From Morella rubra (Eukaryota; Streptophyta; Magnoliopsida; Fagales; Myricaceae), in assembly GCA_003952965.2 (NCBI GenBank), contig CM025853.1:7239007-7303006 (forward strand): 64,000 bases of DNA. The letters run 5' to 3'. Numbering within the stretch: the stretch's first letter is position 1; every line of letters starts with the position of its first letter. Of the stretch, positions 24,560 to 36,455 are shown piece by piece. Below the pieces are notes generated by a model. That model was not told the origin of the DNA. It worked only from the letters and a program-made list of their open reading frames with translations, and did not search any database. Both the position numbers and the translations under genes were made by a program.

Positions 24560-25660
24560 AAGTGGTTTCGTTCTCAAGCACCTTCAATAATCCCCTCTTA
24601 ACATCATCTATTCACCCCATGATGTCTCGACCCTCCTTCGAAGCATTCTCGAGTATCCTATGCCTTGACACAATTTGTTTAAGTTTGTCATCCATTGGAG
24701 ATAAAGTACTAATTAGGGGAGCAATGGTATATCTGAATGCGCCCATCATACTCTACTCTATGTCCTCAAGCCAAGCTACTGGTGGGGGCTGAGAATGCTC
24801 TGCTCGAAAGGAAAACTCAATTGGCTCCTCAGCATCTAAAACCTCGGGCTGCGGTTTATCACTACGGCGATGTGTCCCCGATCTGTGTGCGAAGCAACAT
24901 CTAGCCATGACAACGTTGATTAGGCCAAGCTGCTTAGTTGTTGGCTCGTGATGCCTAACTTCAACCCCAGCATCCAACAAAAAGCGGCACAACATCACAC
25001 TGTAGGGTACACTCTGAATCACATTCATTGACTGAGGCTCGAGTCGGATTGCCTAAAAAATATAGAGAGGGAGGTCGATCGACTCCAAATGCCCAACCAT
25101 CAACATGAATCATGCTCAATGGGCTGTACACTTTGTGTGATGAAGCCTCGGGGCTGTGCATGCATGTGTGAAAAGCCGGTCAGCGATCCCTGCGATAAAA
25201 ATGACTAGATCAAATAATGATCATCTCCAATCATCATACTGAAGATCTCTTTAGGCCGCAATGCCTCATAAGGTTCTGTAGCAGGATGGGCCCCAACTAG
25301 CCTCTGAATGCCCGCGTACTAGGTGATGATGTTGGGAGAAATCCTGACTCAAACTTCCTAAATGATGACCTCTCACTCTTCAATGTTAGTATCCACCTCC
25401 ACTAACACGGCATAGAACTCTTAGACAATTAGGATGTAAGGGTTACCGGCTCAAGAGAGCTGTCACTCCCAACCTTAGTGAGTAAGGACCTCATGGATGT
25501 TGGGACCCTCAAACGTATAGTCCAAGAAGTCCAGTGTGGCAATGAAACTCTCCACCACCCCCAACTCGTAGTGAAATATCGGAGCCTACATGTGCACCGA
25601 AGTCACAGGCTTGACCTCTGGAGCCTATGAAAAAGAAGAAGCTAATCTGGAACATTTTGT
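24560..25660 (-). pseudogene. Putative plant transposon protein remnant
   Basis: The minus-strand stretch 25028-24753 reads as a protein with SVMLCRFLLDAGVEVRHHEP, then KQLGLINVVMARC, a PQPEVLDAEEPIEF acidic segment and a C-terminal helix. The shape resembles the 'putative plant transposon protein' domain found in CACTA and other plant elements, but the name rests on memory of the family and needs a profile search. Upstream segments (25161-24961) are in another frame, so the gene is broken. A related-looking remnant is at 49190-50190. Confidence 0.4.
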
Positions 25661-27231
25661 CATTTTCTCTTCATCTACTAAAAGAAAAAAAAAATCTATT
25701 AGAATGGATAATAACATCATTGAACAAAACACAAAAGTATCGAACAGCTTCTCGAACGATTAAGCTAACTACAAAATTTTAGATAAGCGTTCAAAAATTG
25801 GAAGCAATTGTTCAAACTACTTGTCTTAAACGCAACGTTTTAAGCAAATCATTCGATATAGTCTCAAAATGGTGCGTTTAAGCAATATCATTCAAACGGA
25901 GTCACACAACCATTCTAACTCTATTACACAAAAACAAAACTCGACCATTTTCCAAAAACCTAAAAAATGTGTTTTCTGCGTCAAAATCATTCACAAAAAA
26001 TCATAAAATAATTCTAAAAATCTACATTCATCAACATGAACTTATTCTTTAATATGTTTAGCATATTCAAATCAAAATATGTTCAAAAAAATCAAAGGAT
26101 AAAAACTCAAAAACAAACACACTATTTATTCAGTTAAAGTTCATTAAAACACGGAAGCATATGATAATGCGAGATTGAGAGAGTTTGAGAGATTTTGTGA
26201 GTTGTGTGAGAATGGTGAGGAAATAAGGCTTGGGAGGTTCTTATTTTCGAATGATCTGAGTAGCAAAATAACCTTTAGAAACCATTTGATGGCCCTCACC
26301 TCAAACGTTTGGGATTTTAGAGCTTCTGTTTTTCGTTAGATGGACTGCGTCGTGCATTCGAACGGTAGTAAAAAAATTATAAATTAATGACGACGGGACG
26401 TGCATTTAATTTAGTAGGTAGAAATAGCATTCGAATGTCGTTAGGATTTTTGGGACACGAACAATTTATCCCAAAAAGATTCTCTTCCATTCAAACTACT
26501 GCGTTTGAGAATGAATGGTAGGCATAACTACTGTGTTCGAACTAGACCTTTGCTGTTCGAATGAATGATGAGGGGACATGCATTTAATGTGGTTGGTGGG
26601 AAACAAGTTCAAACCCATTCGAATGGTTTGATTATTTTTGGGACGCGAATAGTTGCATCCCAGAAGATTCCTGTTACTTTGAATGGAAAGTTTAGTTTCT
26701 AATGGGAGTCAATTTGTACGTTTGAATGATTGTGTTAGGGTTAGAATGGTTTGAATCTTTTAAGACACGACTGCGTTTCGTCCAAAACGATTCCTTATAG
26801 TTTGAATGGATACGTTTATGTTCAAATGGTGGTTTAGTGACGACTAAATCTATACCTAAAACTACTATTTTTTTGGACAGCATAGTTTCGTCCCAAATAA
26901 TCTTCTTCTTCTTCTTTTTATCGCTGTGGCTTGATTTTGTTGACAAAATTGATGTTTAAATCCTCATGAGTAGTTTCAAATGTGTTTAAGTGTGTTAAAT
27001 GCATGTTTTAGGAATAAAAATACATGTTTTTGGAGTTGATTGGATGTTTTTGGATCGCTATTCTTCCGCTGTTTTTTGTGGTTTTTCCGAAGTGTTTAAA
27101 TGTTGTAAAAGTTAAGTTCGAACGGTATTGCTAAAATGTTTAATTTAAGTAGGTGACAATAACGTTCGAACAAAGAATTTTACATTGTTCGGATGGATTG
27201 TTTTCCTTCAATCTCGTTGGAACATTTTTTA

Positions 27232-27830
27232 AGAAAATTAAAAGTTATGCATTCTACACAACAAATCTAAATGAAAAAGTGTTAGGTCTCAAATGGTTTT
27301 GCATCACTGTAACAATATAAATATCCAAAAAAAACTAATGGAGAGAATAACAAAAGTTGATCCAACATTTTCCAAACCACCATCTTTCATCATATACAAA
27401 GAAATAGAGAGCAATGCTCTGGTCAATAGGGTTGGACTTATGAAAATCTTTTGACCACACGTCAGACCTACAAAGCAATTATGAGTAAAATAACTGTGGC
27501 ATCAAATTTCCCTCCTTCCGAACTAGAGCATGCTAAGAACTATTTTGTAGGTCTGATTTGTAGCCAAAAGGATTTTAGAAGTCCTGTCCTACTGACCAAA
27601 CGATTGCTCTCTAATTCTTTTCATAAAATGAAAGTTGATGGTTTGGACAATGTTGGATCAACATTTGTTATTCTCTCTATTAGTTTTTTTTGGATCTTAA
27701 TACTGTTACAGTGATGCAAAACTACTTGAGACCCAAGACCTTTCATTTATATTTGTCGTGCAGAATACATAACTTTTAAATTTTCTAAACAATAAAAAAA
27801 ACGTTTTGAACGTGTTCGAACGAAAACAAT
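27232..27830. repeat. Head-to-head inverted repeat (hairpin), about 300 bp arms
   Basis: 27232-27538 is followed without spacer by its inverted copy (27539 to about 27810). Pairs include CAAATGGTTTTGCATCACTG with CAGTGATGCAAAACTACTTG, and GGAGAGAATAACAAAAGTTG with CAACATTTGTTATTCTCTC. A transcript through it would fold into a long imperfect hairpin. Confidence 0.85.
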
Positions 27831-27839
27831 CCGTCCAAA

Positions 27840-28860
27840 CGGTGTAAACATGTTAGTTATAATCCTTCACCTACATCAACCCTGTTTGGGGCCTTAGCCT
27901 TTTTTAGGCTAGAAATTAGAGCACCTTCTCCAGGAACGACATCGCGTAGCTGTACAGGTAAGTTACTCATTTCTTTTATTCTGCTCACTTTTTTTTAATG
28001 ATTATTTTCACCAATAATTAATCGTTATATTGATTACAATTTATGATTCAGGAAGATGAGGCTGCAAGAAGAGTTGCAAAAAGTTTTGAAACAATGAGAC
28101 CCACCACGACGGGCAAGATAGACTATTTGTTTTATTGTGTATTATATTTTAATTCTTTTGATATTGTGATTAATTATTTAACATTACATTTTTTTAATAA
28201 ATTCGTTATTTAAGTTATTTTTAAATAATTTTCTACTGATTTTTTTTCTTTTTTTTTTAAAAAAAAAAAAGCAAAAAGAAAAAGCATAAAGAAAAAAAAA
28301 AAAAAAAGAGTTTGGACGCAAATGCATTTCGACGTTCAATCAAATTTGAACAATTCAACATTTCTATTCTTTGACTGTTTGAACGCTAAATTTCTTACAT
28401 GTCCGAACCCCAAGGTCTGCATATCAAACAAACATATCTTTAAGCATTGGAACGTAGAAACAACGTTGTAGAATGTGTTTTTTTCCAACGTCCAACGTCC
28501 AAAACGGTGGGAACGTTTACAACGCTTCACTTGCATCAGTTCTGTTTGGGGCCTTAACTTTTCCTAGGCTAGAGATTGGAGCACCTTCTTCGGGAACGAT
28601 ATTGAGTAACTGTATAGGTAAGTTATATATTTCTTTTATTCTGCTTACTTTTTTAAAATGATTATTTTTGCTAAGACTTTAAGCATTATATTGATTACAA
28701 TTTAAATTTAGGAAGATAAGCCTGCAGGAAGAGTTGCAAAAATTCTTTGAAGTTTTTAGAACCACCACGATGGCCAAGATAGATTATTTGTTTTATTGTG
28801 TATTATATTTAAATTCTTTTGGTGTTGTTTGAATATTGTGATTTATTATTTAAAACATGT
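27840..28860 (+). repeat. Direct duplication of block B with exon-intron look
   Basis: 27840-28215 and 28500-28860 are diverged direct copies: GTTTGGGGCCTTA, TAGGCTAGA, GAGCACCTTCT, AACTGTATAGGTAAGTTA against AGCTGTACAGGTAAGTTA, and CAAGATAGACTATTTGTTTT against CAAGATAGATTATTTGTTTT. Each copy carries GGTAAGTT and, about 95 bp on, an AG followed by a conserved block, so this may be a fragment of a spliced gene. No protein identity could be given. Confidence 0.75.
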
Positions 28861-29455
28861 TCGGACACTAATGCAACTCAATGTTCAATGAAATTCGAAC
28901 AATTCAACATTTATGTTCTTTAACTGTTCGAATGTTAAATTTCTTACATGTCCCGACCCCAAGATCTACATATCAAACGGATATATCTTTAACTATTGGA
29001 ACGTAGAAAGATCGTTTTCAAATGTATTTTTTCAAACGTTTGAAATGGTGGGAACATTTACAACGCGAAGCATTGCAACGCATTAAGAACGGTTGCAGAC
29101 ATTTGCTCTTTATTTAGTTGGAACGGTTATCTAAATGATCAAATGTCACATAAATATTTTGTTTAAACGGTTATTCTTTATATCAAACAGAGTTAAATTT
29201 ACTGTTGGATAACGATCTAATGTTCCATGAAAGCATTGGAAGCCATTCAAACATTTACCTCTCTTTAGAGTTAGAACAGTAACTTTATTTTGGGACAGAA
29301 ATTCATCCGTTCCGGAAAAAAGTACTTTTTGGGGATGGAATATCCAAAAAAGCTTTCGTAATGGGTTGTAAAGACAGTGGCGAGACGGAGGAAATCCGTG
29401 CCACGGAATTCATGTTTTTTGGAACGGATTTCATTCCCAACAACTTTCAGTCATT

Positions 29456-30730
29456 CGCCTCCCAGCAAACCCCGAGGTAACAGGAGGCACACCGGAAGGA
29501 GGGGTAGCATTAAAGTACACACGAGTGAGATTAGAGGTAAAAAAATGGCTATCTTTAGTTATTAATGGTTTTGAAAACACCTTTTGATTTTAAATGCTGA
29601 GTTTAGTTAGTGTCACATTGCTGGGTTGCTTGTGGTTTCTAATGTACAAGTTTATCACAACTTTGTGAAGAACAAATCTAGTTGAACATTGGATTTTAAT
29701 TTATATGGTGGATCTAGATCTCTGTACGATGAGTTAACCACCTCAAATTCTTCTTTATTTTAATTTAATTTTTTCAGTCTAATTTTTTTTTCTCAAAGAT
29801 GATTTTTTACATTAAAATTATCTTTAATTAACCCCCGCCGGCCGCAAGAATCTCTTGCCAAATTATGGGCTTTTTCCAAATGAACAGTCTAGTCATCATG
29901 CAGAAGAATATAAGATGGTTGACATTAAAGTTAAGATTCTTGCTCCCATTAAATTTTGTCTAGGGGTTAAAGCCCAGCTCCATTGATACACATAATTAAA
30001 ATATAGGTGTACATGCAATCACTACTTAAACAGATAGGTTTGGTCTCAGCCACTTAATCCTCTTTTCCTGACAAATCGCCACGTACAAAACTTCGACCCA
30101 ACATTATAAATAAAGTATTAGATCGCAGTCACTTTCCATTTGATCTGGATGGATAAGGAATTAATAATCAAGAAAACAGATTCCTAACTTTGGCGGTGTA
30201 CACTTTCCTGTTTATGGTGATAAGCTAACCTCTATATACATATATAGTAGTTAACTTGGACTTTAAGACGTCAAACCACAAGGCAGAGAATCTCAATGTG
30301 ATTGGGATGATTAATATTTTAGAGGACATGCAGCGAATCATGAGGCGCCGGCCGGTGGTTAATTATTTATGTATTTGTTTTTGTGAAAGAAAATGGATCA
30401 GAAAGAAGACCTTGTTAAGACAACACATGATAAGCACAAATTAAGAGCCACACCAGACAACACATGACGGAAGCACATGGATGGGTGCGGCAGGCTGCTG
30501 TCTTGAAGTGACGAGACTCACACCAGCCTCGTAAGAGAGTTCCACGCGTCGCTTCTATAGATTAATGTACGAGACTATCTATGGGACACTAGTTCGTGGG
30601 GCTCCAGTCAGATTTTTATCTGCCAACGATATGGCCAGCTTTTTTAGATTTGAGCGGCCTGCGGCGGCATTTCCAACAATACCGTTGCAGCTGGAGCTTC
30701 CATTCAGGCCAGCTCAATCAAAACGAAGGT
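29456..30730. other. Intergenic, nothing recognised
   Basis: AT-rich unique-looking sequence with no coding stretch that resembles a known family. Confidence 0.5.
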
Positions 30731-31500
30731 GTCATATTAAAAATTATTATTTTAATAAAAACATATTAAAAATTAATTTTTTAAATTTTTGAGATGTAAA
30801 ACTACTAATAAAATTTTTTATATTCAAAATTTGTTAATATATTACTTTTATTTTATAGAAAGGCTAATTCTGATATTATCAATCTTAAATAAAATTTTAT
30901 TAATTTAAATTTTGAAAAAAAAATTATGCAGAAGAAATTTTCAATCTATTATTAAAAATATTCTATAAACAATGCATGCATTTGAAAAAAAAAATTTAAT
31001 TTTTTTATAAAATTTAATGTTTCTAATTAAAGTATTGATTTTAGTTTGCAAAATTTCTTTTAATACTTTTAATTCTGAAAAAAATCAAAATCATCTATAT
31101 TAGAATATTCACCATATTTTTAAAAGCTTTCAAGAAAATATTTTTTTAAATCATCATTATCTAAAGATTTAAATTTTTTAACATTAAATAAGAAACTAAA
31201 AATACTTTCATATACTCTGAATTGTTCAAATCTATTTTGACTTGAAGAATTAGCTTGATCTACTATGTATATAATATAATCAATTCTAAAAGTTTCTTCA
31301 ACTGATTTTATTGTTTCATCATTAACATTTTCTTCTAATTATTTTTTTCTACATATTATTCGCTTTTCATAAATATAGGTTCAATTTCCATTTCAATAGC
31401 ATTCTCTTTAGATGAAAATTCAGTTTTACTTTAATTTATCAAATAAGAAATAAGCCAATTTAATTCATCTATGGCATGAATATCAATATCATGCCTATTA
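30731..31500 (-). pseudogene. hAT-type (ZMYM1/TTF-like) transposase 3' remnant
   Basis: On the minus strand 30900-30745 aligns by eye with the C-terminus of plant TTF-type/ZMYM1-like hAT transposases: ELAFL, NILTNFEYKKF and FYISKI-KINF correspond to the family pattern 'LAILSIEN...FASQKxRKINF'. Upstream frames carry weak matches. The region is extremely AT-rich and full of stops and frame changes. An old dead copy. Confidence 0.55.
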
Positions 31501-31924
31501 AGAAGTCAAAGTTTTCAATCTTATATGCAGCTAAGCATGTGAAGATAAAGCAAGCAGAGATTAAGGCAGTGCTACAAGTGAAGTAAGAATGTACCTAGAA
31601 TCAGGAGAGACAGTACTGCCATACAGAGGAGGAGCAGAAGAGACCGGAGTTAAGAAAGGAGATGGGGCCGGTTAGAGGCACAAGTTAGAATGTTCATGAG
31701 CCAATCCCAACACCGACGGAGGTTTTAGAGCTTTAATTAGTTTTGAAAATTCTATGTAATATTTCTTTTTTATTTTTTGAACAATTATTTATTTTTCGTT
31801 GGCAAACTATGGATATGTGTGGTACGTTATAATTCACCTACTATTTAATTTAGATAATTTGGTATTTTAGTATGAAATAATAGTTTCTGTACCTGAATTT
31901 ATCTACTTTTTCAAAAATTAACTC

Positions 31925-32544
31925 TGCTCGAAAACTATTTGAACAAGTCTAGTAATCAACCGACGATCGAACGTACTGCTAAAATATGGTTCTATCCTCT
32001 ACACATGAGATCGAACATATAGAGTTAAAATATGGTTCGATGGTTCACAAAAACGATCCAACGTACGTGTTGGTCACTTTTGTTCCGTCGGTAAACAAAA
32101 CCAATCAATCATTGTCCTTTTTGTCACATGATGGGACGCATTGTCATACTCATCCCAAAAACATTGCATTCGAACCTACAACTATGCGTCTGATCGATAC
32201 GTTTGGGACGAACACAATTTTTTAAGCAATCGATCAACGTTATTGGGACGAATTGTGGCATCCCTGAAATTTTTCGATTTATTCCGACGTCCTAATTATG
32301 TCATGATCGAACGTTATGGTTGGGACGACTAGGTTAATATTTCTGGGACAGCTTTTTCTGGTTCATGGGACGGAGAAGGCCGTCCAGAGTGCCGTTTTTG
32401 GGACGACCTAACAAAAAGCGCTCCAAAAATCTTTTGGGAGGCCTCTTGAGATGAACAAAAATTGTCCCAAAAGACTTTTTGGGATGTTTGTGGCATAGTT
32501 TAGGACAACATATTTGGTCCCAAAAGCCCAACTTTCTTGTAGTG
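31925..32544 (+). mobile_element. Orphan CACTA right end
   Basis: It ends CCAACTTTCTTGTAGTG at 32544, the inverse of CACTACAAGAAAGTTGG. It is preceded by a dense array of GATCGAACG-, TGGGACGA- and CCAAAAA-type motifs. The flanking base triplet (TAG) does not match the TGT before the 21975 terminus and the motif flavour differs, so it is probably a separate truncated element. Confidence 0.7.
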
Positions 32545-33541
32545 TAGGTCTATACTTTTGCTGGGGTACGGAAACAAGGATCAAAACAGTGCCAATTAAG
32601 CAGCTGGGATCGATATACTTTTTGGATTAGGCATCTTACACAACTTAACCTTTTGGATTAGGCATATTATACAACTTAAAAATTTAATTGTAAGTATATA
32701 TTGTACCATATTCACAAGGGTTTCTTTATCGGAAAGTGATCATAAGCATACAAGTTAGAAATTGTACTAGTAATTTACTTGTGACCCGTCAACTTAATTA
32801 GAAGTAAATCCTTCCGAAGCCATGAAATTAAGTTCAACGTCACCAAATTTAGGTACAGTACAACAACTAATTAACTACTACAACGAAAATTTTCATTTTA
32901 ATTAAGAAGAATTAGTGCCTGAATCATTACATATATATAATGGTTGATAAAACAAGTCAAACAACGTCATCACTCCACTTCTGCCTGCCCGGGGCCGGGG
33001 TGGCGAAAATATATGTTTATAGGCTGATAAACCTGATAAGCATAACAAAAATAAGCTGACATTAATCCGTCAGATGGATCTAAATTCAATGATGGGGTAC
33101 GGTCGCAACATACATAGTTTGCCAATGCCCTTTAAAGTTGTGAAGTTTCCCGACCTAATTAGAGGTATTTGTCCGTAGATGGTTCTAACCACGATTTGGC
33201 CATAACTGAAGAAAGTTTATGATTTCATGAATAACCACATCAAAGTTACAAGAAACGAAGCGATCGAAGGCAAACAAACGCACGTAGTTCAATTTAAGGA
33301 AAACAACAAAACTATAGAGTACTGCTTCGTTCTCTCAGCTGGGCGGTACATGTGATTTCAGCTCTGGGATTTGTTTGGATGTGCAGTACATTTTAAGCTA
33401 GGGAAACGAGAGGTCGTTCCTTCGGAACACGCACGCTACTAATACGGATTGAACAGCAACCAGTCTCTTTGATTTGTGATAAACCTGAGACGTAATTTTG
33501 TTCAATCTCCATTTCTGCCCCAAACAATCCCTCTGGATCAG
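32545..33541. other. 3' side of the CLE gene, nothing else recognised
   Basis: The stretch just below 33541 presumably contains the 3' UTR of the CLE gene. No other gene or named repeat is seen. Confidence 0.45.
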
Positions 33542-33790
33542 CTAAAGGTGGTGTTGATGATCTGGTCCTTCTGGTACGTGTCTATCAGGACCCAAATCCG
33601 CCAACCTTCGGTAATGGTCATGGTCTTGTGAGAGATGAAAACCTAGCTTATGCCAAAGACGTTGGCTATCTGTATTTTCCTGCATGGGCGCCGGATAGCC
33701 ATGGAGGACACGCGCCTGGGAGCTCACAAAGAGCGCTGAGAAGCTAACAAGGAAGAGCAAGCAGACAAATGCGGTGGTCGTGTTAGCCAT
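33542..33790 (-). CDS. CLE family signalling peptide precursor (atypical motif)
   Basis: 82-residue single-exon precursor. Residues 1-26 form a signal peptide (MANTTTAFVCLLFLVSFSAL and on, cleavage probably after SSQA), followed by a variable charged middle. A CLE dodecapeptide, RHVPEGPDHQHH, lies at 33548-33583, one Leu before the stop. It fits R-x-V-P-x-G-P-D-x-x-H-H, but position 9, normally Pro, is His. The family is secreted, processed to a 12-13 residue peptide and sensed by leucine-rich-repeat receptor kinases such as CLV1/BAM types. A TATA box (33889-33899) sits about 100 bp upstream of the start and supports it as an active gene. The paralogue type cannot be named. Functional status is inferred. 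Confidence 0.83.
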   Translation of the reverse strand: MANTTTAFVCLLFLVSFSALFVSSQARVLHGYPAPMQENTDSQRLWHKLGFHLSQDHDHYRRLADLGPDRHVPEGPDHQHHL

Positions 33791-33888
33791 ATCGATAGGA
33801 TAACCACAATAGGTGCCCGACGAAAATTATTATGTAGAGCTTAGGATCGAGTGATCAGTGAGTAATGGATTGAAGCAGCGAGTACATC

Positions 33889-33899
33889 CTATTTATAGG
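33889..33899 (-). promoter_or_regulatory. TATA box of the CLE gene at 33542-33790
   Basis: CCTATAAATAGG on the minus strand lies about 100 bp upstream of the ATG at 33790. This predicts a transcription start near 33860 and a leader of about 70 bases. Confidence 0.75.
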
Positions 33900-33900
33900 C

Positions 33901-36455
33901 TTAATGGAGAGGAACAATGGCAGTTAAAATAGTGGAGAGAAGAAAACATTAAACAGCCATTATAAGAAACCAACAAAATCCAAATTGTCATATGCTTCAC
34001 ATAGTGGAGGCTTTGTCGATTGATAGCCTACTACGTACCTTTAGTGTTGTGTTCAATCCCCATAGAATATTCTATCTCCCTCCACAAAGTGGCGTGGGAT
34101 TGCACGGTCTGGTATAATTTATTTCATGCTTGGCCGCGCAGTATCTGAGTTCTACACAGACTGGTAATATTAGCAAACAGAATCTAGTGTGAAAATTTAA
34201 GGAGATTGAAATTTTATAGGAGTTTGTGAAAAAATAATAAAAACTTTATATTGTTTGGGTAGATGTTAGAAATTTTTTAAATTTATGGGGTTGGTGAAAA
34301 AGTAAAGAGAGAGGTGACGTAATTAAATTTTTTATGTTTATTTGGATGGAAAGAAATGATTTATTTGATGGAGAGAAATTTTGAAAGGGATGATTGTGAA
34401 TTTTTTTAATATTTTGAAATTTAAAAATGAGGGTGATATTGTTAAATACAAGCAAGTTAGAGATAAAAAAGTTTGTGGCCAAAATTTTGTCCTACTTTTA
34501 TGTTTGCTTTGTGAAAATTTTGGAACATTAAATTTTTTTTAAAAAAGTGTAGTTTGCACCATCAATGTGCGTCCTAGAAAAATTCCAACAATTAAAATTG
34601 TGTCACGTGTCACAAATGAGCTATTTTGGCATGGTTTTAATGGTCGGATCTTATTTAAGGGTGCAAAACAATGAATTTTAATAGTTCGATGGCTCAATGT
34701 GAAGAATTTGATAATTGGACCAGCAAAGTGACATTGTCACCATAATCAAAGGGTGCAAAATGAAGTAATTTGCTGCTCCCCACAACTCAAAAGTACATCA
34801 AAATGAGTCTCTCTTATTCCATAATATGGGCGTGCAATTGAAGTGTATCCTCGCTGTGCTAGTACTTTTACTCGGATAAAACATACTACATGTTTTTTTC
34901 TTTCTGCCTGGTAGTTGATTTCTGCTAAATTGGTTCACAATAGACCTCGGAGATGGGTATCTGACTCTGCCCCCGTCCCGCCTCTCTGTTTCTCTCTAAT
35001 AGTCATGACACTAGTGTTTTGCTATTACTGCTATATATTTAGAAAAAGTACTATAATATTGCGGTGGCGGCGGGTATAAGTCCAGAAAAAAACTTCCACT
35101 AACGACATAAAGTAGTGACTCCATCTCAATTTTGAGACCTTACTGAAAGAATATATATCTACACAGAAGTCCAATAAGCGTGAACATCGAGAGAAAAAAA
35201 GGGGGAAGATCAGTAAGACCTTCAAACCCAATCATCAAGCAGAGCTGAGTGACGGAAAAGACTATTAAATCCCTACTTTCATAGAGCATTATCCATCGTG
35301 CACTTAATGGAATTGGCAAACGAATCAGACAAGACAGAAAAGCAAAGTACTAAAACTTCAAGTACGGAAGATAAAAACAGAGGACATCATATCTTACCAA
35401 AAGAGAATCACAAATATACACCCAGCACGTAAAACGTGGGGTAAGCATTGTTTGACTTCCTCACACAAAAAACTGCATAGGAAGATACTTCCAAAAGAGA
35501 ATCACAAACATACATCCAGCAGATACTGGATGGTGAAAGCATTGTTGGCTTCATCACATTAGAAACTGCATGGCAAGATACTTAAGGCGCTTGAACTCAC
35601 AACATTAAACGAGAGTCATCATCTCAGAATTTGGATAATAATCTGTCGGAAGCAACACTCCCCTTCTCAAAGCTTCTTGCAAACATTACTGTCTATGCAT
35701 TTAACATTTTTCATTCTCAACCCAAAAGAGATGGGTGACAATTTGTCCTGCACATCCAAGATCCGCGAAGCCTTTACTAAGGATATTGAACAATGAGGCT
35801 TAAATGAAGAATGTCTGCAATTATCCACAGCATGTACCCCATGTAGCAGTGGTGGAGTACGAAAACATGAAAGCTGCTGGGATACCACATGGATGTCTCA
35901 AAGGTACAAGCACGGTAAGGACTATGATCGACTCAGAAGGTTGCATGACCTCAACTAGAAAACCTGGTGACCTGCAATCTTGAGCAAGGGCAGCCTCTTA
36001 CCTTAAGAGGGAGGAAGGCCCAGCTTGGCCACTACACCACAAGAACAGAAGATGGATGTAAGTGCTACCTTACTATGTGTTATTTGATGCCACACAGAAA
36101 AGAGAAGTGTGGATGGTAGATGGACTATAATTTGCCCATTTACTGAAAACATAACATAAATCATGATATGCATAACAGAAGGTTACACCTCATCTTGAGC
36201 AAGGAGGCAAAGGAAATGTCCTCTCAATCATTTCCCCACAATGTTTGACTTATATCCTTGATACTGGAGCTCAGACAGGCCTTTACATGCCAAAAGCATC
36301 AATTCTTCCAAGAATATACCGTGCCAGATTTTATCCAGTTAATTGCAGAACTTACACCCAACAGCAGAGGTTGGAAGCATAAGGGACTGCACATATAAAC
36401 AGTGTGGTTGGCTTAATGTCACATGGAAATATATTCATTTGGCTCATCTATACTT
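33901..36455. other. Intergenic between CLE and PPR genes
   Basis: It holds CLE upstream sequence, an AT-rich patch (34200-34520) and, near 36455 downward, the presumed PPR 3' UTR. No second gene could be supported. A tandem duplication is listed separately. Confidence 0.5.
35397..35583. repeat. Tandem duplication, two units of about 94 bp
   Basis: CCAAAAGAGAATCACAAA starts at 35397 and again at 35491. Both units go on with ACA(C/T)CCAGCA, GCATTGTT and AAACTGCAT, with some divergence. It may lie in the 3' untranslated part of the PPR gene. Confidence 0.8.

Larger units (their letters stand above)
21975..29455. mobile_element. CACTA element with long inverted arms, non-autonomous
   Basis: It begins CACTACAACAAAATTG at 21975. 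The first 120 bp match, inverted, 29340-29455: for example GGCGTGACGGAAGAAATCCG against GGCGAGACGGAGGAAATCCG, then GAATTCGTATTTTTT against GAATTCATGTTTTTT. The right terminus itself is eroded (CAACTTTCAGTCATTC). Subterminal motifs GTTCGAACG / CATTCGAATG are spread through both arms. Inside are a plant transposon protein remnant and several duplicated, inverted blocks. No TNP2 transposase was found. Confidence 0.75.

Noticed and set aside
21975-32544. One 10.6 kb CACTA element using the right end at 32544
   Set aside because: The 3 bp flanks differ, the subterminal motifs differ, and 29340-29455 is a better inverted match to the left end.
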